Position numbers and translations under genes: made by a program. The notes beneath the pieces are model-generated. The model searched no databases and was not told where the DNA came from. It saw nothing but the letters and a program-made list of their open reading frames with translations. Shown piece by piece: positions 1 to 8,671 of a stretch of 64,000 nt of DNA. Numbering within the stretch: position 1 is the first letter of the stretch; the number at the start of each line of letters is the position of its first letter. This stretch comes from UBA1413 sp037447215. Lineage in GTDB: Bacteria; Bacteroidota; Bacteroidia; Bacteroidales; Prolixibacteraceae. The stretch covers positions 29,768 to 93,767 of the forward strand of contig JBBIHB010000011.1 in the NCBI GenBank assembly GCA_037447215.1, in the 5' to 3' direction.

Positions 1-1477
1 GAAATGCATCAGCCCTGAGCAACGATTGCCTGTCGTGGTGTACTGCATCGAGCAGCCAGTCGGGGTATGCCCGGTCGAATGGGGCCGAAAAGTCGCCTGC
101 CATCCCCGGAAGGATTGCAAACAAGAAGGTAACGCCACCCGTTATGCCAAACGCCCATTTCAATCCTTTACGGAATACTGTCGGTTCAACCTGGCCAGAA
201 AAAATGCGGTTAAGTGCCAGAAATCCCAATAATGGCATGGTAAACAATGCAATGGTAAGTGTCATTTCGGGTGCCCTGAATTTGTTGTAAAGGGGCAGGT
301 AATCGAGCAGGAAACTGGTGAGCGGCATCACATATTTCCCCCATGCAAGCACCACCGACAGGATAGTTGCAGCCACAAGCCACCATTTATCGGCTCCTTT
401 TACCACAAATAACCCGAGAACGAAAAGGAAAAGCACAATAGCACCTGCATAATATGGCCCTGCCGTAAACGGTTTTTCACCATGGTACAGAATGACCTGA
501 TTGATGATCTGACGCGGGTTTTCAACCCTGTTTTGCTGCAATGCTTTAAAACTTTCGGAATTCAGATCGGGGTTTGTGGAGTGGCTTCCCCCTTTAAAGT
601 TTGGGATCAATAGGGTTAAGGTTTCGGTGATGCCCTGGCTCCATTGCACAGCATAATCTTTATCGAGACCTGAGGTTTGGTTTTCGTAATTGTGGGTTAA
701 CTCCGATTTGCCCCTGATGGTTTTCTTTGAATATTCGTAACTGGTGTAGAGGTACGAAAAATTAACCGCGAGAGCCAGCAATGCCCCTGCAGCCAGTAAT
801 CCTGTTGTTTTCAGAAAGCCCCCTACCTTTTTTTCTCTGATTGAGCTCAACAGTTCGGTTATTCCGAAAACAGCCAGGGCAAGCGATCCATAATAGGTAA
901 TCTGTGGATGGCCGGCCATAATTTCGAGTGAAAGTCCTGCCGAAAACAGAATTGCCCCTTTTGTCCGGTTGTGCCGGAATGCCATCAAGACTCCTGCAAT
1001 TACAATCATCAGGTAACCTATGGCATAGGCTTTCGAGTTGTGTCCCGCTGCCAGAATAATCAGATGATACGATGAAAAACCAAATGCCAGCGCACCGGCA
1101 ATTGAAAGCCACCGGTTGATTTTCAGGCTGTTCAGTAATATATAAAACCCAATCAGATAGAGGATAATCATGCTTGCAGGGTGAAAGAGGGTCATTATTT
1201 TTGTTTGCACAAAAGTTAGCAGGTTTGATGAATAGATAACCGATATCATATATCCGGGCATTCCGCCAAACATCGAATTGGTCCAGATAGCCTCCTTGCC
1301 GGTGGCTTCACGATAATCGCTCAATTCTTTCGACATACCTGCATGGCTTTGTATATCGTGAGTGGCCAGGTCTTTCCCCTCTAATAGCGGAAACATATAG
1401 GCATAAGCCAGAATGATGAAGAATAGAATGGTCAGGGTATGAAAACCGGCGTGTTGCAGAAATGGCTGCTTCTTCAT
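1..1477 (-). CDS. YfhO-family membrane protein, 3' end outside window
   Basis: The minus-strand reading frame is open from an ATG at 1475-1477 to the left edge, giving about 492 residues of a longer protein. The N-terminus (MKKQPFLQHAG) is followed by a hydrophobic helix, then an acidic lumenal/periplasmic stretch (EGKDLATHDIQSHAGM) and many further transmembrane helices. The GGMPGYM motif and the early acidic loop resemble YfhO proteins, which are about 800 residues long and relate to GT-C glycosyltransferases involved in glycosylating cell-envelope polymers. It is divergent from the flippase at 1543 with a shared 65-bp promoter gap, which fits a surface-glycan role. The catalytic function is inferred from the family only. 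No stop is visible because the gene runs off the window. Confidence 0.8.
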   Translation of the reverse strand, partial: MKKQPFLQHAGFHTLTILFFIILAYAYMFPLLEGKDLATHDIQSHAGMSKELSDYREATGKEAIWTNSMFGGMPGYMISVIYSSNLLTFVQTKIMTLFHPASMIILYLIGFYILLNSLKINRWLSIAGALAFGFSSYHLIILAAGHNSKAYAIGYLMIVIAGVLMAFRHNRTKGAILFSAGLSLEIMAGHPQITYYGSLALAVFGITELLSSIREKKVGGFLKTTGLLAAGALLALAVNFSYLYTSYEYSKKTIRGKSELTHNYENQTSGLDKDYAVQWSQGITETLTLLIPNFKGGSHSTNPDLNSESFKALQQNRVENPRQIINQVILYHGEKPFTAGPYYAGAIVLFLFVLGLFVVKGADKWWLVAATILSVVLAWGKYVMPLTSFLLDYLPLYNKFRAPEMTLTIALFTMPLLGFLALNRIFSGQVEPTVFRKGLKWAFGITGGVTFLFAILPGMAGDFSAPFDRAYPDWLLDAVHHDRQSLLRADAF

Positions 1478-1506
1478 TTTGAATAATTTATAATAATAGC
1501 TTCCGG

Positions 1507-1532
1507 CAAAAATAGGGAAATTATTAGCTTTG
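1507..1532. promoter_or_regulatory. Divergent -7 promoter elements
   Basis: The 65-bp gap between the YfhO-like gene and the flippase holds CAAAAATA at 1507-1514, which reads TATTTTTG on the minus strand, and TAGCTTTG at 1525-1532 on the plus strand. Both match the Bacteroidetes TAnnTTTG element. No clear TTTG -33 box was seen at the right distance for either. Confidence 0.45.
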
Positions 1533-1542
1533 AGCCTCAATT

Positions 1543-3024
1543 ATGGGAATCATTATTAAACAATCGGTCAGGGGTGCATTTTGGTCCTATCTGGGCATTG
1601 CGGTCGGATACATCAATGTGGGAATTATTATGCCTCAATTCTTTGATACCGCACAGATTGGCCTGATTCAGATTTTTATTGCCGTATCACTCATATTCTC
1701 GCAATTTGCCACACTTGGGTTTACCAGTGTAATTAACCGGATGTTCCCGGTTTTCAGAAATCCGGAAAAACAGCATTCTGGATTTCTTTTCCTGGCACTT
1801 GTTACCGGAATAGCTGGTTTTGCTTTGTCGGTGGCCGGATTTGTTTTACTGAAACCCTGGATCATTGAAAGCAACATCGAAAAATCGCCCCTGTTGGTTG
1901 ATTACCTTTTTCTGCTGATGCCCTTGGTCTTTATGCGGCTGCTTTTTACCCTGCTCGATAACTACAACAAGGTTTTGTATGATGCAGTGACCGGAACTTT
2001 TTGGCTCGAGTTTATGCACAAGGTGATCAATTTGTTGCTGATCATTTTATTTGCATTCGGACTGATCAATTTCCGCCAGTTCTTTTTCGGTTATATCATT
2101 TCGATGAGTATGCCTGTAATTCCGGTTATCTATGTTTTAATCCGCCGCAATGAATTTCACCTTAAACCCAATTGGGTTTATCTTACCCGGCCTGTCAAAA
2201 AAGAGGTTGGAACTGTTATGACGTTTGGATTTGTAAACGGTCTGGCAGCCATCCTGATGATGAACGTCGATAAAATTTTTGTAAACCATTATCTTTCGCT
2301 TGATGAGGTAGGAATTTTCGGGGTTTGCGCCTTATTTGCCACACTAATAAAAGTGCCTTATAATTCAATATCAAAAATCTCAGTTGGGATTATTGCAGAA
2401 TCGTGGAGACGAAATGATGTTGCCCATATTCAGGAGATTTATCAGAAATCGGCACTCAACCAGGCTATTGCCGGCACCCTGATTTTTGTCGGAATCCTGG
2501 TTAACCTCCACAATATTTTTGAAATATTGCCACCTGTTTACAGCGATGGAAAATGGGTGTTGGTTATCTATTCGGCAGGTATGTTGTTGGTTACTATTAT
2601 CGGAATGGCAGCCACCATCACCGAAACATCGAAATATTACAGGGTGTCCACCTTATTCATGTTAATATCTGTGGTTGCCCAGTTCATTCTGAGTTATTTT
2701 CTGATTCCCCGATATGGTATTACGGGTGCAGCTGTGGCTACAATAATTACATTGTTTATCAATTTTGGATTACTGGCGCTTTTACAACGGGTTGCTTTTG
2801 ATATAACAGGCATAAGTATGAAAATCATACCGGTGCTTTTTATCGGACTGATAAGCTTTGGTGCAGGTTGGTTGATTCCCGGAATGTCATTGATCCCCGA
2901 TATTATATTACGCAGCACAATGGTTTCATTGCTTTATGTGGGTATGGTTTATGTATCAGGCATTTCGCCAGAAACCAATAGCCTGATTAGAGGGTTTTTC
3001 AGAATTACTTCAGGAAAAGGTTAA
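1543..3024 (+). CDS. Polysaccharide flippase (Wzx/MATE-like)
   Basis: The 493-residue protein is almost entirely hydrophobic, with about 12-14 predicted transmembrane helices. It opens with IIKQSVRGAFWSYLG, the typical start of polysaccharide-biosynthesis flippases of the MOP superfamily. Proteins of this kind flip undecaprenyl-linked sugar repeat units across the inner membrane. The length fits the family (about 480-500). Residues near 225-245 (FGFVNGLAAILMMNVDKIFV) match the second-half repeat of these transporters. Its place among glycosyltransferases and nucleotide-sugar genes supports a role in O-antigen, A-LPS or capsule assembly. The exact substrate cannot be read from the sequence. 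ATG at 1543 is preceded by a TAnnTTTG promoter element. Confidence 0.85.
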   Translation: MGIIIKQSVRGAFWSYLGIAVGYINVGIIMPQFFDTAQIGLIQIFIAVSLIFSQFATLGFTSVINRMFPVFRNPEKQHSGFLFLALVTGIAGFALSVAGFVLLKPWIIESNIEKSPLLVDYLFLLMPLVFMRLLFTLLDNYNKVLYDAVTGTFWLEFMHKVINLLLIILFAFGLINFRQFFFGYIISMSMPVIPVIYVLIRRNEFHLKPNWVYLTRPVKKEVGTVMTFGFVNGLAAILMMNVDKIFVNHYLSLDEVGIFGVCALFATLIKVPYNSISKISVGIIAESWRRNDVAHIQEIYQKSALNQAIAGTLIFVGILVNLHNIFEILPPVYSDGKWVLVIYSAGMLLVTIIGMAATITETSKYYRVSTLFMLISVVAQFILSYFLIPRYGITGAAVATIITLFINFGLLALLQRVAFDITGISMKIIPVLFIGLISFGAGWLIPGMSLIPDIILRSTMVSLLYVGMVYVSGISPETNSLIRGFFRITSGKG

Positions 3025-3034
3025 CCTGGAGAAA

Positions 3035-3709
3035 TTAAGCTTTTGAGAAAATGAAAAAGTTGGCTTTTGAAGTATTGTCCGGGTCTGCCGGATCGTATGG
3101 GTATATATTATCGATCTTCCCTACAAGTTTCCAGTCTTTCCGGTGATTTTCAACCCAAAGGGTAAAATTCCTGTCCTTTTCATGAAACATCTGGTTTTTG
3201 TTGAAGTTGCTAGCGTAAATTATCACAAATTGATTGGCCGCATCGAACAAGTGATGCATGTAGTTTTCAAATATTTCATCTTCTACCAGGTGAAAAATTA
3301 CATCAATAGAAAGAGAAAGCTGGGCCTTGAATATCTGATGATTATCGTTAAAAGCTATGGAATGGTAAAGAAAGAAGCTTTTTGTTTTATCGTCGTGGAA
3401 TTTTTCACTACAAAGGGCAATTGCTGATTGTGCAACATCCAACCCGACGTAAGAAGGGTAATTGGCCATCGAAAGCTGATTGCCGTCACCACATCCGAAT
3501 TCAATCACAGAAGTTATATTGTGTTCGGCCACAAACTGATTCAGCACTTCTGCTTTGAATCCAGCCAGACGGTTATATGAACCCGAACCAGAGGTTCCTC
3601 CTTTTCTGTAACGCTCTTCCCAATATTCAACAGAACCGGGGAAGGCTCTGGGCTTGATAATTTGCTTTACCTTCATCACAAACCTTTTATATCTGTGTTT
3701 TAAGCTCAT
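3035..3709 (-). CDS. SAM-dependent methyltransferase
   Basis: A 224-residue protein with class I methyltransferase motif I, VIEFGCGDGNQLS (about residues 64-76), and a downstream acidic strand end (YVGLDVAQSA). The N-terminal WEERYRKGGTSGSGSYNRL segment is typical of small methyltransferases in polysaccharide clusters. The target is unknown; a sugar or glycan end group is likely from context. It converges on the flippase with a 10-bp gap and lies 13 bp downstream of the glycosyltransferase at 3723, so the two minus-strand genes probably form an operon. ATG start at 3707-3709. Confidence 0.75.
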   Translation of the reverse strand: MSLKHRYKRFVMKVKQIIKPRAFPGSVEYWEERYRKGGTSGSGSYNRLAGFKAEVLNQFVAEHNITSVIEFGCGDGNQLSMANYPSYVGLDVAQSAIALCSEKFHDDKTKSFFLYHSIAFNDNHQIFKAQLSLSIDVIFHLVEDEIFENYMHHLFDAANQFVIIYASNFNKNQMFHEKDRNFTLWVENHRKDWKLVGKIDNIYPYDPADPDNTSKANFFIFSKA

Positions 3710-3722
3710 CTTACAATTTTTT

Positions 3723-4751
3723 TCAATTATGTAACTTCTGGTTTTTACTGTTTGATATTAAAGCAGATAATGCCGAACTTCGTTGATCAAAACTGAAATA
3801 CTCTTTGACTCTTTGGGCCGCAAATCTACCTGATTTATCATCACCTGAAAAAACCCGGCGTATTTTATCTGAAATTTCCACCGGATTTTTGTTTACTATG
3901 CAATTGTTATCACCTACTACTTCGGGCATTCCCCCTTCGTTGGAAACCAGTGGTATGCAGCCATGCAAAATGGCCTCAGCAAGTGCAATCCCAAATGATT
4001 CGGAACGTGATAGCTGACAATAAATTTTTGCGCGGTAGTAAAATTCTGGCAGATCTCTATGCTGGGTTTCACCTGTTATTTTTAGGTTATCCGGAAAATT
4101 AGCTGTCAGATGATTCAATTTTGTGCTATCGAACCCAACCACAACAAAATTAAATTGAGGGAGCAACCTGGCAGTTTCTACAAATAGGTCGAGGCCTTTA
4201 ATATAATAGGTTCGCTCCGAATCAATTAAAGCAACAGTCAGAATTTCAGTTTTTTGTTCGGGAGTTTTGATTTCGGGTGGAGCTATTTTCACACAATTGT
4301 ACACCACCCGTAAATTTTTTTTGTGGCTGATTGCTGCAACTTTTCGGGCAACATTGGTCGAAACGGGTAGGTTAACCGTACTGTTTTTCATGGACCATGA
4401 AGCCATAAATCCTCTTATCTGTGAACAGAAAACACCATAATTAAAGTCAGGGATACGGCAAACATCATAACCGCCAATTACCAGAAAGCTATTTTTTCGG
4501 GTTAATTTCGAAAACAAAACAGGAAGAAAAGAATGTTGATCAGCAAACCAGATAAAAACCACATCATATCTCCAAATATTGAAAATCAGGTAGAAAAATT
4601 GCCTGATAAGTTCGGTCAATACTGAAAAACCTCCCTTTAGCGGCCTGAAATGGTATTTGCTAACCTTATAACGGGTTGAAAGAATTTCATAATCGGTTTG
4701 AACAAATACCGACCATACAGGATATACCAGCAAAACTTTTTTCAGTTTCAT
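3723..4751 (-). CDS. Glycosyltransferase family 4
   Basis: The C-terminal half has the GT4/GT-B signature: a nucleotide-sugar binding segment with SRSESFGIALAEAILHG (about residues 255-271) followed by CIPLVSNEGGMPEVV, containing the E-x7-E type motif of retaining GT-B enzymes. The N-terminus MKLKKVLLVYPVW is a Rossmann-like first strand. The ATG at 4749-4751 is preferred over an in-frame TTG one codon upstream, giving 342 residues. It should transfer a sugar to a lipid-linked glycan at the inner membrane. It is divergent from the wbpI-like gene, and its product probably acts on the same polysaccharide. Donor and acceptor are unknown. Confidence 0.8.
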   Translation of the reverse strand: MKLKKVLLVYPVWSVFVQTDYEILSTRYKVSKYHFRPLKGGFSVLTELIRQFFYLIFNIWRYDVVFIWFADQHSFLPVLFSKLTRKNSFLVIGGYDVCRIPDFNYGVFCSQIRGFMASWSMKNSTVNLPVSTNVARKVAAISHKKNLRVVYNCVKIAPPEIKTPEQKTEILTVALIDSERTYYIKGLDLFVETARLLPQFNFVVVGFDSTKLNHLTANFPDNLKITGETQHRDLPEFYYRAKIYCQLSRSESFGIALAEAILHGCIPLVSNEGGMPEVVGDNNCIVNKNPVEISDKIRRVFSGDDKSGRFAAQRVKEYFSFDQRSSALSALISNSKNQKLHN

Positions 4752-4790
4752 CAATACGTAAAAGCATAGAAAATAAGCCCTAAAAATAAC

Positions 4791-4798
4791 TAATTTTG
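4791..4798 (+). promoter_or_regulatory. Promoter -7 element for the wbp genes
   Basis: TAATTTTG matches TAnnTTTG and lies 25 bp before the wbpI-like ATG. No TTTG box is seen about 20 bp upstream, so only the -7 part is supported. Confidence 0.4.
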
Positions 4799-4823
4799 AC
4801 GGATTGATCAGAATATAGTTTTA

Positions 4824-5903
4824 ATGCCAATGATAGTAACCATTGTAGGGGCCAGGCCTCAATTTGTTAAAGCATCGGCGCTGAGCAGAGCTCTTCGGGA
4901 AGAAGGAATTTCTGAAATAATTGTGCATACAGGCCAGCATTTCGACGATAATATGGCCGATATTTTTTTTCGGCAGATGGAAATTCCTGAACCAAAGTAT
5001 AATCTCGGCATCAATTCTTTGTCGCATGGCGCCATGACAGGACGTATGCTCGAAGGGATTGAAAAGGTACTTCATAAAGAAAAACCATCGGTGGTGGTGG
5101 TTTACGGCGATACCAATTCGACACTTGCTGGCGCCCTTGCAGCTTCGAAACTTCATATTCCGGTTGCCCATGTGGAGGCTGGATTGCGAAGCTTCAACAT
5201 GAAAATGCCTGAAGAGATTAACCGCATCCTCACCGACCGTATTTCCGATTTTTTGTTTTGTCCAACCGCAACGGCAGTCTTTAACCTTAAGCAGGAAGGC
5301 TTTGAGCATTTCCCTGCCAGGGTGGTTCAAACTGGTGATGTAATGTATGATGTGGCGCTTTACTATAGTCAGTTTTCATTTCTTAAAAGCAAAATCCTTA
5401 CGGATTTGAAACTGGAGTTTAACCCATTCGTTTTGGTAACCCTGCACAGGCAGGAAAATACAGATGATCCGGCCAGGTTAACCGATATTCTTGAAGCTTT
5501 AAACGAACTGTCGGAACACTTCAGGATTGTTTTTCCACTTCATCCACGCACTAAAAATATCATAGCCCGGAATGGTATTCACCTTGAGTTTGACCCGATT
5601 GATCCGGTAGGTTATTTCGATATGATGGAATTGCTGAAACGATGTTCGCTTGTGATTACCGACAGCGGTGGATTGCAGAAAGAATCGTACTTTTTCGCAA
5701 AACATTGCCTGGTTGTTCGAGATGAAACCGAGTGGACTGAGTTGGTGGATCTTAAATATAACTTATTGGTTGGGGCCAATAAAAAGAATATTGTCCAGAA
5801 AAGTATGGAAATAAAGAATATTGTCATATCTTTTGATGAAAGACCTTATGGCAATGGTGATGCGGCAATAAAGATTGCAAGGATATTAAAGGAACTTAAA
5901 TAG
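4824..5903 (+). CDS. wbpI: Non-hydrolysing UDP-sugar 2-epimerase, WbpI-like
   Basis: A 359-residue member of the WecB/WbpI epimerase family. It has the N-terminal GARPQFVKASALSRAL motif, VVVYGDTNSTLAGALAA, HVEAGLRSFN and the C-terminal TDSGGLQKESYFFAKHC block. The segment RDETEWTELV is of the TEW type that I associate with WbpI-like 2,3-diacetamido-glucuronate 2-epimerases, while classical WecB has a TERPE-type segment. In the Wbp pathway this enzyme makes UDP-2,3-diacetamido-2,3-dideoxy-D-mannuronic acid in the cytoplasm. It is followed after one base by a WbpE-like gene, then WbpD- and WbpB-like genes, which strongly supports this reading over plain UDP-GlcNAc epimerisation. ATG at 4824. 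Confidence 0.82.
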   Translation: MPMIVTIVGARPQFVKASALSRALREEGISEIIVHTGQHFDDNMADIFFRQMEIPEPKYNLGINSLSHGAMTGRMLEGIEKVLHKEKPSVVVVYGDTNSTLAGALAASKLHIPVAHVEAGLRSFNMKMPEEINRILTDRISDFLFCPTATAVFNLKQEGFEHFPARVVQTGDVMYDVALYYSQFSFLKSKILTDLKLEFNPFVLVTLHRQENTDDPARLTDILEALNELSEHFRIVFPLHPRTKNIIARNGIHLEFDPIDPVGYFDMMELLKRCSLVITDSGGLQKESYFFAKHCLVVRDETEWTELVDLKYNLLVGANKKNIVQKSMEIKNIVISFDERPYGNGDAAIKIARILKELK

Positions 5904-5904
5904 T

Positions 5905-7029
5905 ATGCAAAAAATACAAATGGCCGACCTGTATGGCCAATACCTGAAAATTAAAGATGAGGTGGATTCTTCTATTCAGGAAGTTATTCAATCCACCGTT
6001 TTTATTAAGGGTGGCAAGGTAGTCGATTTTGAAAAAAACCTCAGTAACTATATGCAAACCAGTGTTATTGCCTGTGGAAATGGGACTGATGCACTGCAAA
6101 TTGCATTTATGGCACTCAGCCTTCAACCCGGCGACGAAGTAATTACCACACCCTTTACCTTTGTGGCCACTGCAGAAGTACTGGCCCTTTTGGGATTAAA
6201 ACCGGTTTTTGTGGATATTTGCGCTGATACCTTTAATATAGATGTAACGAAAATTGAAGAGGCTATTACTCCCCTTACCCGCGCAATACTGCCCGTGCAC
6301 CTGTTCGGGCAGAGTGCCGACATGGAAGCCTTAATTGCAATAGCTAAAAGGAACAACCTTTACATTGTTGAAGATGCGGCTCAGTCGATCGGTACTGATT
6401 TCCTGTTTTCCAGCGGCAAAAAATTGAAATCGGGAACAATAGGAACCATTGGTTGCACGTCGTTCTTCCCTTCGAAAACATTGGGCGCTTTTGGCGATGG
6501 TGGGGCAGTTTTTACAAATGATGATGTGCTGGCTGCCAAAATACGCTCCATTGCCAATCACGGAATGAAAGTGAGGTATTCCTATGAACGGATTGGGGTA
6601 AATTCGCGGCTCGATAGCATTCAGGCAGCAATCCTTGATGTGAAACTAAAATACCTCGATCAGTATATTGCCGCCAGGCAAGATGCAGCACAGCAGTATG
6701 CCGAATATTTAAAAGATATTAATGAAATTACCTTGCCCAAAATGGTTTCATTTAGTACCCACACTTTCCATCAATACACCATACGTACCCAAAAACGTGA
6801 TGAGCTGCAACAATATCTGAAAAAATATGAAATCCCATCGATGATCTATTATCCGGAGGCCCTTCATTTGCAGAAAGCATATCAATATCTCGGCTACAAA
6901 CCGGGCGATTTCCCGGTAGCAGAGCAAGTGGTCAGGCAAGTACTCTCTCTACCTATGCACACCGAATTAAAAGGTGACCAGATCAGATATATTACGGAAA
7001 CCATAATTAATTTCTTAAAAATGAAATAG
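5905..7029 (+). CDS. wbpE: PLP-dependent sugar aminotransferase, WbpE-like
   Basis: A 374-residue DegT/DnrJ/EryC1/StrS aminotransferase. Family motifs include GNGTDALQIAFMAL (about 53-66), VEDAAQSIGT (about 155-164) and FFPSKTLGAFGDGGA (about 186-200), where the K of PSK is the PLP Schiff-base lysine. VNSRLDSIQAAIL is also conserved. WbpE transfers an amino group from glutamate to the 3-keto sugar made by WbpB, giving UDP-2-acetamido-3-amino glucuronate. The start is one base after the stop of the epimerase gene, so translation is probably coupled. The identity rests on family motifs plus the neighbouring wbpD and wbpB homologues. Confidence 0.87.
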   Translation: MQKIQMADLYGQYLKIKDEVDSSIQEVIQSTVFIKGGKVVDFEKNLSNYMQTSVIACGNGTDALQIAFMALSLQPGDEVITTPFTFVATAEVLALLGLKPVFVDICADTFNIDVTKIEEAITPLTRAILPVHLFGQSADMEALIAIAKRNNLYIVEDAAQSIGTDFLFSSGKKLKSGTIGTIGCTSFFPSKTLGAFGDGGAVFTNDDVLAAKIRSIANHGMKVRYSYERIGVNSRLDSIQAAILDVKLKYLDQYIAARQDAAQQYAEYLKDINEITLPKMVSFSTHTFHQYTIRTQKRDELQQYLKKYEIPSMIYYPEALHLQKAYQYLGYKPGDFPVAEQVVRQVLSLPMHTELKGDQIRYITETIINFLKMK

Positions 7030-7065
7030 AAGAACAGACTGTGGAAACAAATATTGCACTTTAAG

Positions 7066-7073
7066 TATATTTG
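7066..7073 (+). promoter_or_regulatory. Possible internal -7 element
   Basis: TATATTTG in the 60-bp gap before the WbpD-like ATG matches TAnnTTTG. No -33 box is apparent. It could give extra transcription of wbpD-wbpB or be chance in AT-rich DNA. Confidence 0.3.
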
Positions 7074-7089
7074 GTTAAATCTGAAAATT

Positions 7090-7686
7090 ATGGAAAACTA
7101 TTTTACACATCCAACGGCAGTAATCGACCCGGGTGCCCAAATTGGCGAGGGGACCAAAATCTGGCATTTCTGCCACGTTTCACCCCGATCGGTTTTGGGT
7201 AAAAACTGTGTGCTCGGGCAAAATGTGTATATTGCCGACGATGTTGTACTTGGCGATAATGTTAAAGTGCAGAACAATGTTTCCCTATACACGGGTGTTA
7301 TCTGCGAGGACGATGTTTTCCTCGGGCCATCTATGGTTTTTACCAACGTAATCAATCCGCGCAGCCATGTTAACCGCAAGAGTGAATACATGAAAACCCT
7401 GGTAAAAAAAGGAGCCTCAGTTGGTGCAAATGTTACCATTGTATGCGGAGTTACCCTTGGCCGGTATTGCTTTATCGGGGCAGGGGCTGTTGTTACGCGC
7501 AATGTTCCCGATTATGCCCTGGTATTAGGGAATCCGGCCCATCAGGTGGGGTGGATGAGCGAAGCCGGCGAAAAGCTCAATTTTGCCGAAAGCCGTTACG
7601 CACAATGTCCGGCAACCGGTGAGAAATATCTGCTCGAACCGGATAAAGTCAGAAAAGTGAGTGGGCATAGTGGAACTTTGGTATAA
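7090..7686 (+). CDS. wbpD: Left-handed beta-helix N-acetyltransferase, WbpD-like
   Basis: From ATG 7090 the product has 198 residues, and an in-frame start 12 codons earlier lacks support. The protein consists of hexapeptide repeats (for example IGEGTKI, VLGKNC, VLGDNV, VGANVTI, VTLGRY, IGAGAVV) forming a left-handed beta-helix. GPSMVFTNVINPRSH and KGASVGANVTIVCGV match WbpD/WlbB-type enzymes, which acetylate the 3-amino group of UDP-2-acetamido-3-amino-2,3-dideoxy-glucuronate using acetyl-CoA. It is third in the wbpI-E-D-B run. Trimer formation is expected from the family. Confidence 0.87.
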   Translation: MENYFTHPTAVIDPGAQIGEGTKIWHFCHVSPRSVLGKNCVLGQNVYIADDVVLGDNVKVQNNVSLYTGVICEDDVFLGPSMVFTNVINPRSHVNRKSEYMKTLVKKGASVGANVTIVCGVTLGRYCFIGAGAVVTRNVPDYALVLGNPAHQVGWMSEAGEKLNFAESRYAQCPATGEKYLLEPDKVRKVSGHSGTLV

Positions 7687-7738
7687 AAGGGTAAAATCAA
7701 GAATATATTTACATAAAGCAGAACTAAAACACCATCTG

Positions 7739-8671
7739 ATGAAAAGATTTGCACTGATAGGATCAGCCGGATATATTGCCGACAGGCACATGAAAGCCAT
7801 AAAAGAAACCGGAAATTTACTGGTTTGCGCAACTGATCGTTTTGATGTGATGGGACGCATTGATAGCTATTTCCCCGATGCTGAGTTTTTCCTCGAAATT
7901 GAAAATATGGACAAGTACATGGACGAAATCAGGAGACAGGGAAATCCGATAGATTATGTAACCATTTGTACCCCTAATTATATGCACCCCTCGCATATAC
8001 GGTTTGCCCTCAGAAACGGAGCCGATGCTATTTGTGAAAAGCCGTTAGTTATTTTCCCACACGATATGCACATCATTAAAGATATCGAAGCCGAAACCGG
8101 GAAAAGGGTTTTTACCATTCTTCAACTCAGGTACCATCCTGCCATACTCGCTCTGAAAAAAGAGATAGATGAAGGAGGAGACAAAATTTACGATATTGTC
8201 CTGAGCTATATAACCACCCGTGGCAAATGGTACCTGAAAAGCTGGAAAGGTGATGTGCAGAAATCGGGTGGAGTGGCAACCAATATTGGCATCCATTTTT
8301 TTGACATGATTACCTGGATTTTCGGACAGGTTAAAAGCAATATTGTTCACGTTTATAATGCTGATAAAGCAGCCGGTTTCCTGCAGCTCGAGAAGGCACG
8401 CGTCCGATGGTTTTTAAGCCTCGACTACAGGGATCTTCCTGAACAGGCAACTGCAAAAGGAATGCGCACATACCGGTCGATTACAGTGAATGGGAAAGAG
8501 ATCGAATTCAGCGGAGGTTTTACCGACTTGCATACGATTACCTATCTGAATATACTAAGCGGCATAGGATATGGAATTGATGATGCCCGCGAAAGTATTG
8601 AACTGACCGACTTTGTCCGCAATGCAAAACCAATCGGGCTTAAAGGCGATTACCACCCGCTGCTCAAATAA
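7739..8671 (+). CDS. wbpB: UDP-GlcNAcA 3-dehydrogenase, WbpB-like
   Basis: A Gfo/Idh/MocA oxidoreductase of 310 residues from the ATG at 7739. It begins MKRFALIGSAGYIADRHMKA, with a Rossmann glycine motif close to the known WbpB N-terminus. TPNYMHPSHI and CEKPLV (Lys of the EKP motif, about residues 102-107) are the cofactor/catalytic loop. WbpB oxidises C3 of UDP-N-acetylglucosaminuronic acid with NAD+, recycling cofactor with 2-oxoglutarate. A longer frame from 7661 would overlap wbpD and lacks family support. The 3' end overlaps the convergent glycosyltransferase by 8 bp. No WbpA (UDP-GlcNAc 6-dehydrogenase) gene lies in the window. Confidence 0.85.
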   Translation: MKRFALIGSAGYIADRHMKAIKETGNLLVCATDRFDVMGRIDSYFPDAEFFLEIENMDKYMDEIRRQGNPIDYVTICTPNYMHPSHIRFALRNGADAICEKPLVIFPHDMHIIKDIEAETGKRVFTILQLRYHPAILALKKEIDEGGDKIYDIVLSYITTRGKWYLKSWKGDVQKSGGVATNIGIHFFDMITWIFGQVKSNIVHVYNADKAAGFLQLEKARVRWFLSLDYRDLPEQATAKGMRTYRSITVNGKEIEFSGGFTDLHTITYLNILSGIGYGIDDARESIELTDFVRNAKPIGLKGDYHPLLK

